Positions 14,874 to 24,160 of a DNA stretch of 64,000 nt are shown here, in pieces. This DNA is from Thiopontia sp964344435 (GTDB lineage: Bacteria > Pseudomonadota > Gammaproteobacteria > GCF-002020875), in NCBI GenBank assembly GCA_964344435.1, contig CAYFNH010000002.1, positions 6,796 to 70,795 of the forward strand, given 5' to 3'. Under the pieces are notes generated by a model that saw only the letters and a program-made list of their open reading frames with translations, was not told the DNA's origin and ran no database searches. Position 1 is the first letter of the stretch, and each line of letters starts with the position of its first letter. The translations under genes were made by a program, and so were the position numbers.

Positions 14874-17072
14874 ATGAAGCTGGGTCTTAACGTCAAAAGT
14901 CTACTTTTTACCTCCGTCAGCATGTTGCTGCTGTTGGCAATCACGCTGACCGCCTCACTCCATCTCTCCGGAGAGGCACAACAGCACCAACTGTCAGAGA
15001 CGATCACCTTGCTGGATACCCAACTGGAGGCACAGCAACAACTACTGCAGGAGGGACTGCAGCAGAAAAGTGACAACCTCAGTGGACTGCTGACCATGAT
15101 TGCCCCACAGGCAATCTTCTCCTTCGACTTCGATGCCCTACAGAGCTATGCAGAGGCCGCCGTTCGTGACAAGGAGATTGACCGGGTACGCTTTCTCAAT
15201 GCGCAGGGAGAGACCATCGCAGACAGCGACCTTGAACAGCCTTCCATGGAAAACCCTCAGGTTTCAATTGCACTCGAACTGGATGGAGAGTCACTCGGCA
15301 CCCTGCAGATGGCGGTGAATCATAACCACATCGACACGGCCATGAACCATACCCGCATCAACAATGAGCGCTATCAGGAGCAGATTCGTAGCGACACCGA
15401 AGCCGGGCGCAGCAACACCTTGTACTGGTCGATCCTGTTTGGTGTCATTACACTGCTGGCTACGGCCATTGTCTCCATCCTCTATATACGCAGCAGCATT
15501 ACCGCCCCGATTCAGCAAGTGATCGAGCTTTTCAAGCAGATTGGTAGCGGCAAGTATGATAACGAGATCACGACCCGGAGAAAGGATGAGATTGGCCAAC
15601 TATTCCTGGATCTGCAACTGATGCAGCAGCAGCTCTCGGACAACATCGATCAGATGCGTGAAAACGAGCAGCGTGCACTACGCATTAAGGTTGCCCTCGA
15701 CAATGTCAGCGGCAACATCATGGTGGCCGACAATGACTTCAACATTATCTACATGAACCGTGAGCTGAAGCACTTCTTCACCGATCGAGCCGATGCCATC
15801 GCAACGGAGATCCAGGGTTTCAATGCCGACGATCTACTCAACACCAACATTGACACTTTCCACAAGGAGCCACAGCGAATTCGCGATTTTCTCAACCAAC
15901 TGGAGAGCTCCCATCGAGGTCAGGTCACCATTGCCGGCCTCACCTTTTCACAGACCATCAATCCGGTGATCAATGATAACGGTGAGCGCCTTGGATATGC
16001 AGTGGAGTGGGATGACAAGACCGACCAGCTTGAGGCAGAGCAGGCCATCCAACAGCTGATTCAGGATGCCGAAAACGGCCATATGGAACGTCGTCTCAGT
16101 GCCGACCACTACCAGGGCTTCATGAAGACTCTGGGCAGCGGTATCAACACCGTACTGGACGCCATCCACACCCCACTGCAAGAGGTGATCGAAACCCTTA
16201 CCGCACTCTCCAACGGGGATCTCACCCGGCGTATGGAGGGGGCCTATAGCGGAGAGTTTGCAACCCTGAAAGAGGCCTACAACAACAGTGTCGGCAACCT
16301 GCAGGATATGGTGATCAACATCCGTACGGTTGCCAATGCGATCACCCTGGCATCCAGTGAGATTTCAACCGGCACCAATGATCTCTCCTCCCGCACCAGT
16401 GCGCAGGCCGCCAGTCTGGAGCAGACCTCTGCCAGCATGGAGGAGATGACCTCCTCGGTACAGCAAAATGCGAAACACGCCAACGATGCGGATCGTATCG
16501 CCAGCCAGACCAATCAACTCGCCTCGGAGGGGCGTGATGTGGTCCACCAGGCGATCGACTCGATGGAGCGAATCAACCAGGCCAGTGACAAGATTGCCAA
16601 CATCATCAGCACCATCGATGACATCGCCTTTCAGACCAATCTGCTCGCCCTCAATGCGGCGGTCGAGGCAGCACGCGCCGGAGAGCAGGGGCGTGGCTTT
16701 GCCGTGGTTGCCGGAGAGGTGCGTTCACTGGCACAGAAGGCAACGCTGGAGGCACAGAACATCAAGGCGCTGGTCGATGAAACCACCGAAAGCATCGGCG
16801 CTGGCAGCAGCCTGGTCAACCGTACCGGAGAATCCCTGCAGTCCATCGCCGCTTCAACCCAACAGGTGAGCGATGTGGTTGCCCAGATCACCCAGGCCAG
16901 CCAGGAGCAGTCCAACGGCATCGGTCAGGTCAACAACGCCATTGCCAAACTCGACAGTGCCAACCAGCAGAATGCCGCTCTGGTTGAGGAGACTGCCGCC
17001 AGCAGCAGCTCGATGGATCAACAGGCAAGAGAGCTGGAAGAGATGATGAGCCGCTTCAAAACCGGCGGCTGA
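14874..17072 (+). CDS. Methyl-accepting chemotaxis protein with cytoplasmic PAS domain
   Basis: A 732-residue chemoreceptor. TM1 is at about 10-28, a short periplasmic sensor region lies at 30-180, TM2 is at 184-205, then a HAMP domain. A PAS-like domain follows (ALDNVSGNIMVADNDFNIIYMN), then a second HAMP-like linker (GDLTRRMEGAYSGEF) and a full signalling hairpin with the tip EQGRGFAVVAGEVRSLA. Sensing could therefore be both periplasmic and cytoplasmic (redox or oxygen through PAS). No che genes are nearby. It is followed six bases later by thiE, probably a chance neighbour. Confidence 0.95.
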   Translation: MKLGLNVKSLLFTSVSMLLLLAITLTASLHLSGEAQQHQLSETITLLDTQLEAQQQLLQEGLQQKSDNLSGLLTMIAPQAIFSFDFDALQSYAEAAVRDKEIDRVRFLNAQGETIADSDLEQPSMENPQVSIALELDGESLGTLQMAVNHNHIDTAMNHTRINNERYQEQIRSDTEAGRSNTLYWSILFGVITLLATAIVSILYIRSSITAPIQQVIELFKQIGSGKYDNEITTRRKDEIGQLFLDLQLMQQQLSDNIDQMRENEQRALRIKVALDNVSGNIMVADNDFNIIYMNRELKHFFTDRADAIATEIQGFNADDLLNTNIDTFHKEPQRIRDFLNQLESSHRGQVTIAGLTFSQTINPVINDNGERLGYAVEWDDKTDQLEAEQAIQQLIQDAENGHMERRLSADHYQGFMKTLGSGINTVLDAIHTPLQEVIETLTALSNGDLTRRMEGAYSGEFATLKEAYNNSVGNLQDMVINIRTVANAITLASSEISTGTNDLSSRTSAQAASLEQTSASMEEMTSSVQQNAKHANDADRIASQTNQLASEGRDVVHQAIDSMERINQASDKIANIISTIDDIAFQTNLLALNAAVEAARAGEQGRGFAVVAGEVRSLAQKATLEAQNIKALVDETTESIGAGSSLVNRTGESLQSIAASTQQVSDVVAQITQASQEQSNGIGQVNNAIAKLDSANQQNAALVEETAASSSSMDQQARELEEMMSRFKTGG

Positions 17073-17078
17073 CACGAG

Positions 17079-17717
17079 ATGTCCGCACCTACACCGGAAC
17101 AGCATCTTCGCGGCCTCTATCTGATTACTGACCACCAGCTAACCGAAAAGAGTGGACTGGTAGCGGCCGTCGCGGCCGCCATTCAGGGGGGCGCCCGACT
17201 GGTTCAGTACCGCAACAAACACGCTACACAGGCACGCAAACGGTGGGAAATCGAGGATCTGCTAACCCTGTGCCGCCCGCTCGGGATCCCTCTGATTGTC
17301 AACGATGATATTGCACTGGCTGCCGAGACCGGGGCAGATGGGGTTCACCTCGGCACTGAGGATGGCGACATCTCGGCAGCACGAACCCGACTCGGCACTG
17401 CAGCGATCATCGGTGCCTCCTGTTACAATTCACTGGATCGTGCCAGAACAGCAGCCGCTGAAGGAGCCAGTTACGTCGCCTTTGGTCGCTTCTTCCCCTC
17501 GCAAACCAAGCCAGACGCGGTTCTGGCCACACCGGATCTGCTTCAGGCTGCACGTGCAGAGCTGAAGATTCCACTCTGTGCCATCGGGGGGATCGATGCC
17601 ACCAATGGTACGGAGCTGATCACAGCCGGTGCGGATATGCTGGCTGTGGTTCATGCCGTTCTGGCTGCCGATGATATTACTGCGGCAGCTGGCACACTGA
17701 ATAACCTGTTTCATTAA
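17079..17717 (+). CDS. thiE: Thiamine-phosphate synthase
   Basis: TIM-barrel enzyme joining HMP-PP and the thiazole phosphate into thiamine phosphate. The 212-residue chain shows LYLITD, GGARLVQYRNK, LIVNDDIALA, GADGVHLGTEDGD, IIGASCYN, YVAFGRFFPSQTKP and AIGGI, all family landmarks. It follows the chemoreceptor by six bases and precedes hemL by 19. Confidence 0.95.
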   Translation: MSAPTPEQHLRGLYLITDHQLTEKSGLVAAVAAAIQGGARLVQYRNKHATQARKRWEIEDLLTLCRPLGIPLIVNDDIALAAETGADGVHLGTEDGDISAARTRLGTAAIIGASCYNSLDRARTAAAEGASYVAFGRFFPSQTKPDAVLATPDLLQAARAELKIPLCAIGGIDATNGTELITAGADMLAVVHAVLAADDITAAAGTLNNLFH

Positions 17718-17736
17718 AAATTCCAGAGGAGGGAAT

Positions 17737-19017
17737 ATGACCCGCTCACATGACCTGTTTCAAACTGCTCAACAACACATCCCCGGCGGCGTAAACTCCC
17801 CGGTACGCGCCTTTCGTGGCGTTGGCGGCGACCCGGTCTATATCAAACGGGCCGAAGGGGCCTATATCTATGATGAGGATGGCCGTGGCTATATCGACTA
17901 TGTTGGCTCCTGGGGGCCGATGATCCTGGGGCATGCCCACCCGGAAGTGATCGAGACGGTACAGCGCAGTGCCGCCAATGGCCTCAGCTTCGGTGCCCCT
18001 ACCGAAATCGAGACCATCATGGCGGAGAAGGTGAAGGCCCTGGTTCCCTCCATCGAGATGGTGCGTATGGTCAGCTCCGGTACCGAGGCGACCATGAGTG
18101 CGATCCGTCTCGCCCGTGGCTATACCGGACGTGACAAGATCGTCAAGTTCGAGGGCTGCTACCATGGCCACGCCGACTCTCTGTTGGTAAAGGCCGGCTC
18201 CGGCGCCCTTACCTTTGGTGAGCCTACTTCACCCGGTGTTCCCAAGGCACTGGCAGAGCACACCATCACCCTCAACTACAATGACAGTGATCAGGTACGA
18301 ACGCTGTTTGCCGAGATCGGGGATGAGATCGCCTGCATCATCGTCGAACCGGTGGCCGGCAACATGAACTGCATCCCCCCGGTAGCGGGTTTTCTTGAAA
18401 CCCTGCGCGAGGTGTGTGATGCCCACGGCTCGGTTCTGATTCTGGATGAGGTGATGACCGGCTTCCGCGTCAGCCTCGGCGGTGCACAGGGCAAACTCGG
18501 CATTACCCCCGACCTGACCACGCTGGGCAAGGTGATTGGTGGCGGTATGCCGGTAGGGGCATTCGGCGGCAAACGCGAGATCATGGAACATCTATCCCCT
18601 CTGGGCCCGGTCTACCAGGCGGGTACCCTCTCCGGCAATCCTCTGGCGATGGCCGCCGGGCTCAAAACCCTGGAGCTGATCTCTGCCGACGGCTTCTTTG
18701 ATGAACTGGAACAGAAAGTCGCCATTCTCACCGACGGCATCCTGGAGGCAGCCAACGAACACAATATCCCGATGCGCTGCAACCGTATCGGCGGCATGTT
18801 TGGCCTCTTCTTCACCGAAGCCGACAAGGTGGAGACCTTTGCCGCAGTCAGTAACTGTGATGGTGAACGCTTCAACCGCTTCTTCCATGGTATGCTCAAG
18901 GAGGGAGTCTATCTGGCCCCCTCCTCCTACGAGGCTGGTTTTGTCTCCTCGGCACACCGTGAATCAGACCTGGAGGCGACCATCAAGGCGGCACGCAAGG
19001 TACTCGCCTCACTTTGA
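17737..19017 (+). CDS. hemL: Glutamate-1-semialdehyde 2,1-aminomutase
   Basis: PLP enzyme making 5-aminolevulinate in the C5 tetrapyrrole pathway. The 426-residue length equals that of E. coli HemL. PGGVNSPVRAF, GSWGPMILGHAHP, RMVSSGTEATMSA, FEGCYHGHAD, ILDEVMTGFR and the PLP lysine in TLGKVIGGGMPVGAFGG (near residue 265) are all present. A strong Shine-Dalgarno AGGAGGGA precedes the ATG. The product feeds haem and, if made, siroheme or cobalamin. Confidence 0.98.
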   Translation: MTRSHDLFQTAQQHIPGGVNSPVRAFRGVGGDPVYIKRAEGAYIYDEDGRGYIDYVGSWGPMILGHAHPEVIETVQRSAANGLSFGAPTEIETIMAEKVKALVPSIEMVRMVSSGTEATMSAIRLARGYTGRDKIVKFEGCYHGHADSLLVKAGSGALTFGEPTSPGVPKALAEHTITLNYNDSDQVRTLFAEIGDEIACIIVEPVAGNMNCIPPVAGFLETLREVCDAHGSVLILDEVMTGFRVSLGGAQGKLGITPDLTTLGKVIGGGMPVGAFGGKREIMEHLSPLGPVYQAGTLSGNPLAMAAGLKTLELISADGFFDELEQKVAILTDGILEAANEHNIPMRCNRIGGMFGLFFTEADKVETFAAVSNCDGERFNRFFHGMLKEGVYLAPSSYEAGFVSSAHRESDLEATIKAARKVLASL

Positions 19018-19499
19018 GCGCATTGTGGACGGCACTGAACGACTGGTTCAGTGCCAATGAGACGCTACTGTTCTGGGTTGGAGTGGGCTCGTCCGCAATG
19101 CTGGTTGGCTCCATTCTGGCCCTGCCCTGGCTGGTAGGGCAGATCCCGGAAAACTACTTCCGCCACCCACAGGAGCCGGTTGCCCCTGCCCTGCAGGAGC
19201 ATCCCCTGCTGCGCCTGCTGCTCCACCTGCTGAGAAATGTGGTCGGAGGTATCCTGATTATCGCCGGATTCCTGATGCTGTTCCTGCCGGGACAGGGATT
19301 ATTGACCCTGCTACTGGGGATCATGCTCTGCCATTTTCCCGGCAAATACCGTCTGGAGCAGTGGTTCATCCGCCAACCCGGTATACTTGGCGCTTTAAAC
19401 TGGTTTCGTGAAAGGGGTAACCACCCCCCACTGAGCCTTGCACCCAACGAAGATAACCATGAACAATCACGAATCAACCGCTCCTCTGGAAGGTGCTGA
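19014..19499 (+). CDS. PGPGW-like putative membrane protein
   Basis: A 161-residue protein with about three hydrophobic helices. The segment MLFLPGQGLLTLLLGIML resembles the PGPGW transmembrane family (Pro-Gly-Pro-Gly replaced by PGQG). Function is unknown. The TTG start overlaps the hemL stop. The hydrophilic C-terminal tail runs about 40 bases into the next gene, so the two are likely coupled. Confidence 0.65.
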   Translation: MSALWTALNDWFSANETLLFWVGVGSSAMLVGSILALPWLVGQIPENYFRHPQEPVAPALQEHPLLRLLLHLLRNVVGGILIIAGFLMLFLPGQGLLTLLLGIMLCHFPGKYRLEQWFIRQPGILGALNWFRERGNHPPLSLAPNEDNHEQSRINRSSGRC

Positions 19500-19887
19500 C
19501 CCAGAAAAAGCGGATGTCCGCCTGGCACTCTGGGCGGCCTCCCTCTATCTCATCAACCTGCTGCTGCTACCGGGCATCGGTTACCTGCTGCTTGGCTGGC
19601 TCTACTTTCGCAACCGTGAGCGTGATGACCGACCGCTCGGTAACATCCACCTGCGCGAGGCCTTTACCGCCTCCACGGTTGGCGGAGGGCTGATTTTCGC
19701 CACCCTGCTCTTCTTCTGGATCGGTGGCTTCGATGTCTCCAGCAGCTGGGTCTATGCCATCATCTACTTTACCCTGATCCACTCCAGCTTTATTCTGCTG
19801 GGGGTATTGGCACTGGCTCGCGCCTTTGCCGCAGAACCTTTCTACTATCCCCTTATCGGCAAACACCGCGCACGGCTGTTTGATTGA
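19459..19887 (+). CDS. Tic20/DUF4870-like small membrane protein
   Basis: From ATG 19459 the product has 142 residues and three hydrophobic helices. The loop NIHLREAFTAS between helices 1 and 2 sits where Tic20-like and DUF4870 proteins carry their conserved His-x-x-(Gln/Glu)-Ala. It is thus a distant fold relative of the MmsF-like protein at 10095, but without the FVYFHA motif. TTG 19438 would add seven residues. Function is unknown; it overlaps the preceding gene's tail. Confidence 0.6.
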   Translation: MNNHESTAPLEGADPEKADVRLALWAASLYLINLLLLPGIGYLLLGWLYFRNRERDDRPLGNIHLREAFTASTVGGGLIFATLLFFWIGGFDVSSSWVYAIIYFTLIHSSFILLGVLALARAFAAEPFYYPLIGKHRARLFD

Positions 19888-19894
19888 TGTACTC

Positions 19895-20821
19895 ATGATG
19901 AACCGTTACCAGAGTACAGAGCTGGAGGATGCCGTTGCCGAACTGAAGCGGGAGATGCGCCGTGGGCGCTGGTTCAAGAATACCCTCTACCTGCTGCTGA
20001 TCGGCTATCTACTGCTACTGATTCTCGCCTCGGTGGGGGTAATTGATGAGATTGATCCGGCACAACGGATCGCCTCGATCAAGCTACAGGGGGAAATCAG
20101 CAGCGAGACCCCCAACAGTGCAGAGATTCTGGCCCCAGCCATCCGCAGGGCAGCCAAGGACGAGCGCGTAAAACATATACTGCTGCAGCTCAACTCCCCC
20201 GGTGGCACCCCCTCCCAGGCTGAACGGCTCTGGCAGCTGCTGCGCCAGGTAAAAAAGGATCACCCTGAAAAGAAGATCCTGGTCAGTATCGATGAGCTCT
20301 GTGCCTCTGCCTGCTACTACATCGCCTCCGCGGCCGATGAGATCCATGCCACCGAGGTCTCTCTGATCGGTTCCATCGGGGTACGCATGGGTGGTTTTGG
20401 CTTTGTTGGTGCGATGCAGAAGCATGGTGTTGAACAGCGTGAGCTGACCGCAGGCGAGTACAAGGCGCTGCTCGACCCGTTCTCTCCACGCAATCCGGAG
20501 ACAGAGCAGTTCCTCAAGGAGCATGTACTGGCTACCACCCACAACATCTTTATTGACCGGGTCAAACAGGGGCGAGGTGATCGACTCGACCACGATAGCG
20601 AGCTGTTCAACGGGCTCATCTGGGTGGGTCAGGAGGCGAAGTCGCTGGGGCTGATCGACGGTTTCTCCTCTCCCCGGGAGATGGCTGACAACCTGCAGGT
20701 CGAGAGTATTGTGGATTACACCCCCAAGGTGGATCTGTTCGAGCAGTACGCCAACCAGTTTGCCGCCAGCCTGCGCAGTAGCTGGCGCAGTCTGACCCAC
20801 AGCCGAGTGGAGATGCGGTAG
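19895..20821 (+). CDS. S49 family (SppA-type) signal peptide peptidase
   Basis: A single-unit S49 serine peptidase of about 308 residues, anchored by one N-terminal helix (NTLYLLLIGYLLLLILASVG). The catalytic Ser lies in ELCASACYYIASAAD, followed by SLIGSIGV; a Lys for the Ser/Lys dyad is expected in the downstream TAGEYKALLDPF block. The longer frame from 19826 runs through the previous gene's end, so ATG 19895 or 19898 is preferred. It probably degrades released signal peptides in the membrane. It converges on the hybrid kinase with only four bases between. Confidence 0.9.
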   Translation: MMNRYQSTELEDAVAELKREMRRGRWFKNTLYLLLIGYLLLLILASVGVIDEIDPAQRIASIKLQGEISSETPNSAEILAPAIRRAAKDERVKHILLQLNSPGGTPSQAERLWQLLRQVKKDHPEKKILVSIDELCASACYYIASAADEIHATEVSLIGSIGVRMGGFGFVGAMQKHGVEQRELTAGEYKALLDPFSPRNPETEQFLKEHVLATTHNIFIDRVKQGRGDRLDHDSELFNGLIWVGQEAKSLGLIDGFSSPREMADNLQVESIVDYTPKVDLFEQYANQFAASLRSSWRSLTHSRVEMR

Positions 20822-20825
20822 GGGG

Positions 20826-22538
20826 CTACTCCGGTAGCGCCTCGATAATGGCCTCATCCAGGGCTCTGGCTGCAGCCTCAATCTCCTCATCGGAGCTGAG
20901 CTGATCCACGGCATCACACACCGTTCTCGCCAGATCGGTCAACCGAGGGTAGCCAAAGTTCGCGGCACTACCTTTGATGTTGTGTGCAGCCAACCGCAGC
21001 GCCTCCCACGCCCGTTCCTGCAGGGCACTACGAATTTCATGCTGGCGCTCGGCCGTACCCTGTAGAAAAATTTCTCTCAACTCGTCACTCACCACCAATT
21101 CATGGCTATGCGGGGCAAGCTGAAGTGACTTTGCCTCCTCTGCACTGAGTGATTGCAGGTACTGCTGCAACACCTTCTCCAGTGTGGATTCATCAACCGG
21201 CTTGGAGAGAAATGCATCGGCCCCCGCCTGCATGAATTTATTGCGATGCACCTGCATCACATTGGCCGTGAGTGCAACAATCGGCACCTGACAGAAGGAT
21301 TGGCGCAACAAGGTAGTGGCCTCAATGCCATCCATCACCGGCATCTGCATATCCATCAAAATCAGATCCCAGGATTCAGATAACCCCCGCTCCAGAGCCT
21401 GCTGGCCATCCTCGGCAATCACCACTTCGATGCCATACCCCTCCAGCAACTGGCGCATCAGCAACTGTACCTCGCGGGTATCTTCCGCCACCAAGATCCG
21501 TCCTTGAAAATAGAGCAGCTCATCCTCCTGTCCGGCCTCTGCAATCGGCTCCCCCTGCTGCAACGGAAGATCCACCTGAAAACGGGAACCTCTCCCCTCT
21601 TCACTCTGTACCTCCACCATTCCCCCCATCAGCTGGATCAGTTTCCAGGAGATGTGCAACCCCAGTCCGGTTCCACCGTGCCTGCGGGAGATTGCCGAGT
21701 CGGCCTGATAGAAGGGTTCAAAGAGCTGTTCGATCACCTCTGTGGACATGCCGATTCCCTGATCCTCAACCACGATCCGGATCCAGCTCCCCTGCCCCAG
21801 TGGCCCCTCCTCCAGCTGTTCAACCTGTAGATGTACCTCACCCTGATCGGTGAACTTCACCGCATTGCCACAGAGGTTGAGCATAATCTGGCGAACCCGC
21901 TGCAGATCACCAATCAACAGGTGGTCAAAAACCCCCTTCAGTTCCGCCTTGAAGGTGATGCCATCATCGGTCGAGCGGCGTGGAAAAATCTTCTGCAGCT
22001 CCTCAACCAGCTCACGCATGTTGAAAGGGCTCCACTCCAGACTGAACCCCTCGGTATCCAGTCGGGAGAGATCCAGAATGTCATTCAGCATATAGAGTAG
22101 AGAGCGCCCGGAGATATCGATGGTCTGCAGTGTCTCCTGTTGCACCACAGTCAAGTCACTCTTTGCCAGCTGATCACTACTGCCCAGCAGAACCGTCAAT
22201 GGGGTGCGCAGTTCGTGGCTCATGGTGGCCATGAACTCATCCCGAGCCTGATGGGCCCTGTCAATCTCCGCTTGCTGCTCCCGCAGTTGCTGCTGCATCG
22301 GGGTGACTACCACCTGCTGCACACTGCTCCAGAGCAGCCCCCAGACCGCCCCGATAAACAGAACCAATACAACCATGGTCTCCATCAGGTAGAGCTCTAC
22401 AAAGGTATTACTAACCAGCCCCAACCCAACCAACACCAACAGCACGACCGCAGCCAACAGCAACAGCACTCGACGCAGCAACGGACGCTGCCAGCGCAGC
22501 TCGACCGCTTCATCCCCCCTGTGTACGAATGCTCCCAT
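20826..22538 (-). CDS. Hybrid sensor histidine kinase (HK-receiver-HPt)
   Basis: A 570-residue membrane kinase with two N-terminal helices (about 22-44 and 51-72) and almost no periplasmic loop. HisKA has FMATMSHELRTPL with His108. The ATPase domain has NAVKFTD, DQGIGM and GGTGLGL. A receiver carries the acceptor Asp396 in LILMDMQMP and Lys446 in LSKPVDE. An HPt domain ends the protein with His519 in AAHNIKGSAANFG. All phosphorelay residues are intact. Signal and output are unknown. It lies 10 bases after the ion-channel gene on the same strand, so the two may be co-transcribed. Confidence 0.95.
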   Translation of the reverse strand: MGAFVHRGDEAVELRWQRPLLRRVLLLLAAVVLLVLVGLGLVSNTFVELYLMETMVVLVLFIGAVWGLLWSSVQQVVVTPMQQQLREQQAEIDRAHQARDEFMATMSHELRTPLTVLLGSSDQLAKSDLTVVQQETLQTIDISGRSLLYMLNDILDLSRLDTEGFSLEWSPFNMRELVEELQKIFPRRSTDDGITFKAELKGVFDHLLIGDLQRVRQIMLNLCGNAVKFTDQGEVHLQVEQLEEGPLGQGSWIRIVVEDQGIGMSTEVIEQLFEPFYQADSAISRRHGGTGLGLHISWKLIQLMGGMVEVQSEEGRGSRFQVDLPLQQGEPIAEAGQEDELLYFQGRILVAEDTREVQLLMRQLLEGYGIEVVIAEDGQQALERGLSESWDLILMDMQMPVMDGIEATTLLRQSFCQVPIVALTANVMQVHRNKFMQAGADAFLSKPVDESTLEKVLQQYLQSLSAEEAKSLQLAPHSHELVVSDELREIFLQGTAERQHEIRSALQERAWEALRLAAHNIKGSAANFGYPRLTDLARTVCDAVDQLSSDEEIEAAARALDEAIIEALPE

Positions 22539-22548
22539 CAGCCCCCAT

Positions 22549-23382
22549 CTATCTGGTAATTGAGTTGTGATCTCTCAGCAACTGTTCGATTCGATCGAGA
22601 CGCCGCTCCATCGCCTCGGTATGCTCCCGAATCCAGTGTACCTCTCCCGCTTCCCCCTCGCCACTCTCCTGGTCGAACCGTTGATGCTCCCGGGTCAGTA
22701 CATCGAGCACGATACCAACCATCATATTGAGAAAGACAAAAGTAGTGAGGAAGATGAAGCTGAGATAGTAGATCCAGCTCAGCGGGTAGACCGCCATGGT
22801 CTCATACATCACATCGGTCCAGTCCTCGAAGGTGGAGACCCGAAACAGGGTAAGCATTGAGATCGCCACATCTCCCCACAGGGTTTCGTTGATCTTCTCG
22901 AACAGAAAGCTGCCAACCGCCCCGTAGATATAGAAGATGACAAACATCAACAGCACCACATAACCCATGCGCGGAATCGCCTTGAACAGCGCATTGATCA
23001 ACAGGCGCAGCTCGGGGATGAGTGAAACCAGTCGCAACACCCGGAAGATGCGCAGTAGCCGGGCCAGCAGCACCAGCTCGCTATCCTCCAGCGGGATCAG
23101 ACTGGCAACCACAATGGTAAAATCAAACAGATTCCAGCCGGAGCGGAAGAAGTTGAGAAAGCGCCGCTCTGCCAACATGCGCACCGAGATCTCCAGTACA
23201 AAGAAGAGGGTGACACCGATATCGAGCCACTCCAGTGCCTGTGTCAGCTCCAGACTCAGGTTGTAGGTCTTGGCACCAATGGTGAGTGCAGAGACCACGA
23301 TGATCAGGATGACCGCCGACTCGAACCATTTATTGCGCTGAAGCTGCTCCAATCGGGACTGAAAACCGGTTAACGTATTCAC
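22549..23382 (-). CDS. Bacterial voltage-gated cation channel (BacNav/Cav type)
   Basis: One six-helix channel subunit of 277 residues, to be used as a tetramer. S4 carries arginines every third residue (R108, R111, R114, R117). The pore loop reads TLFRVSTFEDWTD, with the filter at 184-190. In NaChBac and NavAb the same place reads TLESWS/A. Extra acidic residues here (Glu-Asp-Trp-Thr-Asp) resemble the TLDDWSD filter engineered into NavAb to make it calcium-selective. The C-terminal EHTEAMERRLDRIEQLL heptads suit the four-helix bundle of this family. Ion preference is an inference from the filter. Confidence 0.9.
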   Translation of the reverse strand: MNTLTGFQSRLEQLQRNKWFESAVILIIVVSALTIGAKTYNLSLELTQALEWLDIGVTLFFVLEISVRMLAERRFLNFFRSGWNLFDFTIVVASLIPLEDSELVLLARLLRIFRVLRLVSLIPELRLLINALFKAIPRMGYVVLLMFVIFYIYGAVGSFLFEKINETLWGDVAISMLTLFRVSTFEDWTDVMYETMAVYPLSWIYYLSFIFLTTFVFLNMMVGIVLDVLTREHQRFDQESGEGEAGEVHWIREHTEAMERRLDRIEQLLRDHNSITR

Positions 23383-23432
23383 AACAAATTCCTCGACTCC
23401 ATTATCGGTCTACCGGGGGGCAAACAGCGACC

Positions 23433-23567
23433 TTATCCATGGTATCCCACTGCGATCAACAGACCGCCTACCGCCACGCCAAGCAGAAAAACGGCCAGCA
23501 TCGCCAACAGCTTGCCCCACTAGGTACGCGGCACAAGACTCAGTGCCCACTCAAAAAAGATGCACAT
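23433..23567 (-). pseudogene. Small membrane protein ORF interrupted by an amber codon
   Basis: Read from ATG 23567, the frame encodes MCIFFEWALSLVPRT, then TAG (23520-23522), then a clear hydrophobic helix (LLAMLAVFLLGVAVGGLLI) ending at TAA 23433. Ignoring the stop it would be a 43-residue single-span protein. It is either a degraded small gene or chance. The rest of 23383..23710 holds nothing I recognise. Confidence 0.35.
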
Positions 23568-23710
23568 CGTTCAACGCTGCATCTGATGCAATTCTTCTTG
23601 CCAGAGGCGTTTTGCACCATTCCCCCCAGAAGGTGTGCGTCACCTCTCCCTCTCGCAACTGCTCCAGCGCACCCTCCTGAAAATCGAAGAGCCGAATCCT
23701 CACTGCAGCA

Positions 23711-23917
23711 TCATCCCTGCGCTGCAACCCGACGGAATGCCACTTCCTCCATATCAGCCTGAATCGAGGCGCGCTCAATGGTCATGTTGACGACATTGCC
23801 CTGCTGATCCAGATCGACGTAGAGGTTCTCATTGATCTCTTTCGTTTCCGATACCGGATGGTCAGAAAACTCCATCAACGCCGTATCGGTATCTTCAAAA
23901 TACTTAATTTTCATCAT
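23711..23917 (-). CDS. DUF2283 family protein
   Basis: From MMKIKYFEDTDT this is a 68-residue protein with the DUF2283 pattern: KYFEDTDTALMEF, ETKEINENLYVDLDQQGNV and MTIERAS. Such proteins usually lie next to a small DUF4258-like gene and are suspected of forming toxin-antitoxin-like pairs; the role is unproven. It overlaps the upstream partner by 14 bases. Confidence 0.75.
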   Translation of the reverse strand: MMKIKYFEDTDTALMEFSDHPVSETKEINENLYVDLDQQGNVVNMTIERASIQADMEEVAFRRVAAQG

Positions 23918-24152
23918 TCGACTCCTTAAACCCCCGATCAAAGAATGCATTATGGATGGTTTCTCCATCCTCCAGAAGAATCACCCGCAAATACTTCCCC
24001 TCTTCTGCAATATATCCCCACTTTCTGATCCGTCCATCCTGCTGAACCTCTGTTGCAACAGGCTCTCTGACCACCGATTCGATCCATGCCGTATCAATCA
24101 TGGCCCGGTCTGCCCGCTGCCGGGTATAGAGAAAATATTGGGTAAACTTCAT
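23904..24152 (-). CDS. DUF4258-like small protein, partner of the DUF2283 gene
   Basis: An 82-residue protein (FTQYFLYTRQRADR, WIESVV, QDGRIRKWGYI, GKYLRVILLEDGETIHNAFFDRGF). I recognise the pattern from small proteins encoded immediately upstream of DUF2283 genes in many proteobacteria. By position it is the candidate toxin of a two-gene module, but no activity is established. It overlaps the following gene, so they are translationally coupled. Confidence 0.65.
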   Translation of the reverse strand: MKFTQYFLYTRQRADRAMIDTAWIESVVREPVATEVQQDGRIRKWGYIAEEGKYLRVILLEDGETIHNAFFDRGFKESNDEN

Positions 24153-24160
24153 CTGCTGAT

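Noticed and set aside
23551..23778. A 75-codon reverse ORF next to the DUF2283 gene
   Set aside because: It overlaps the better supported DUF2283 frame, has no recognisable motif and stops in the small amber-broken ORF; probably a shadow or debris.
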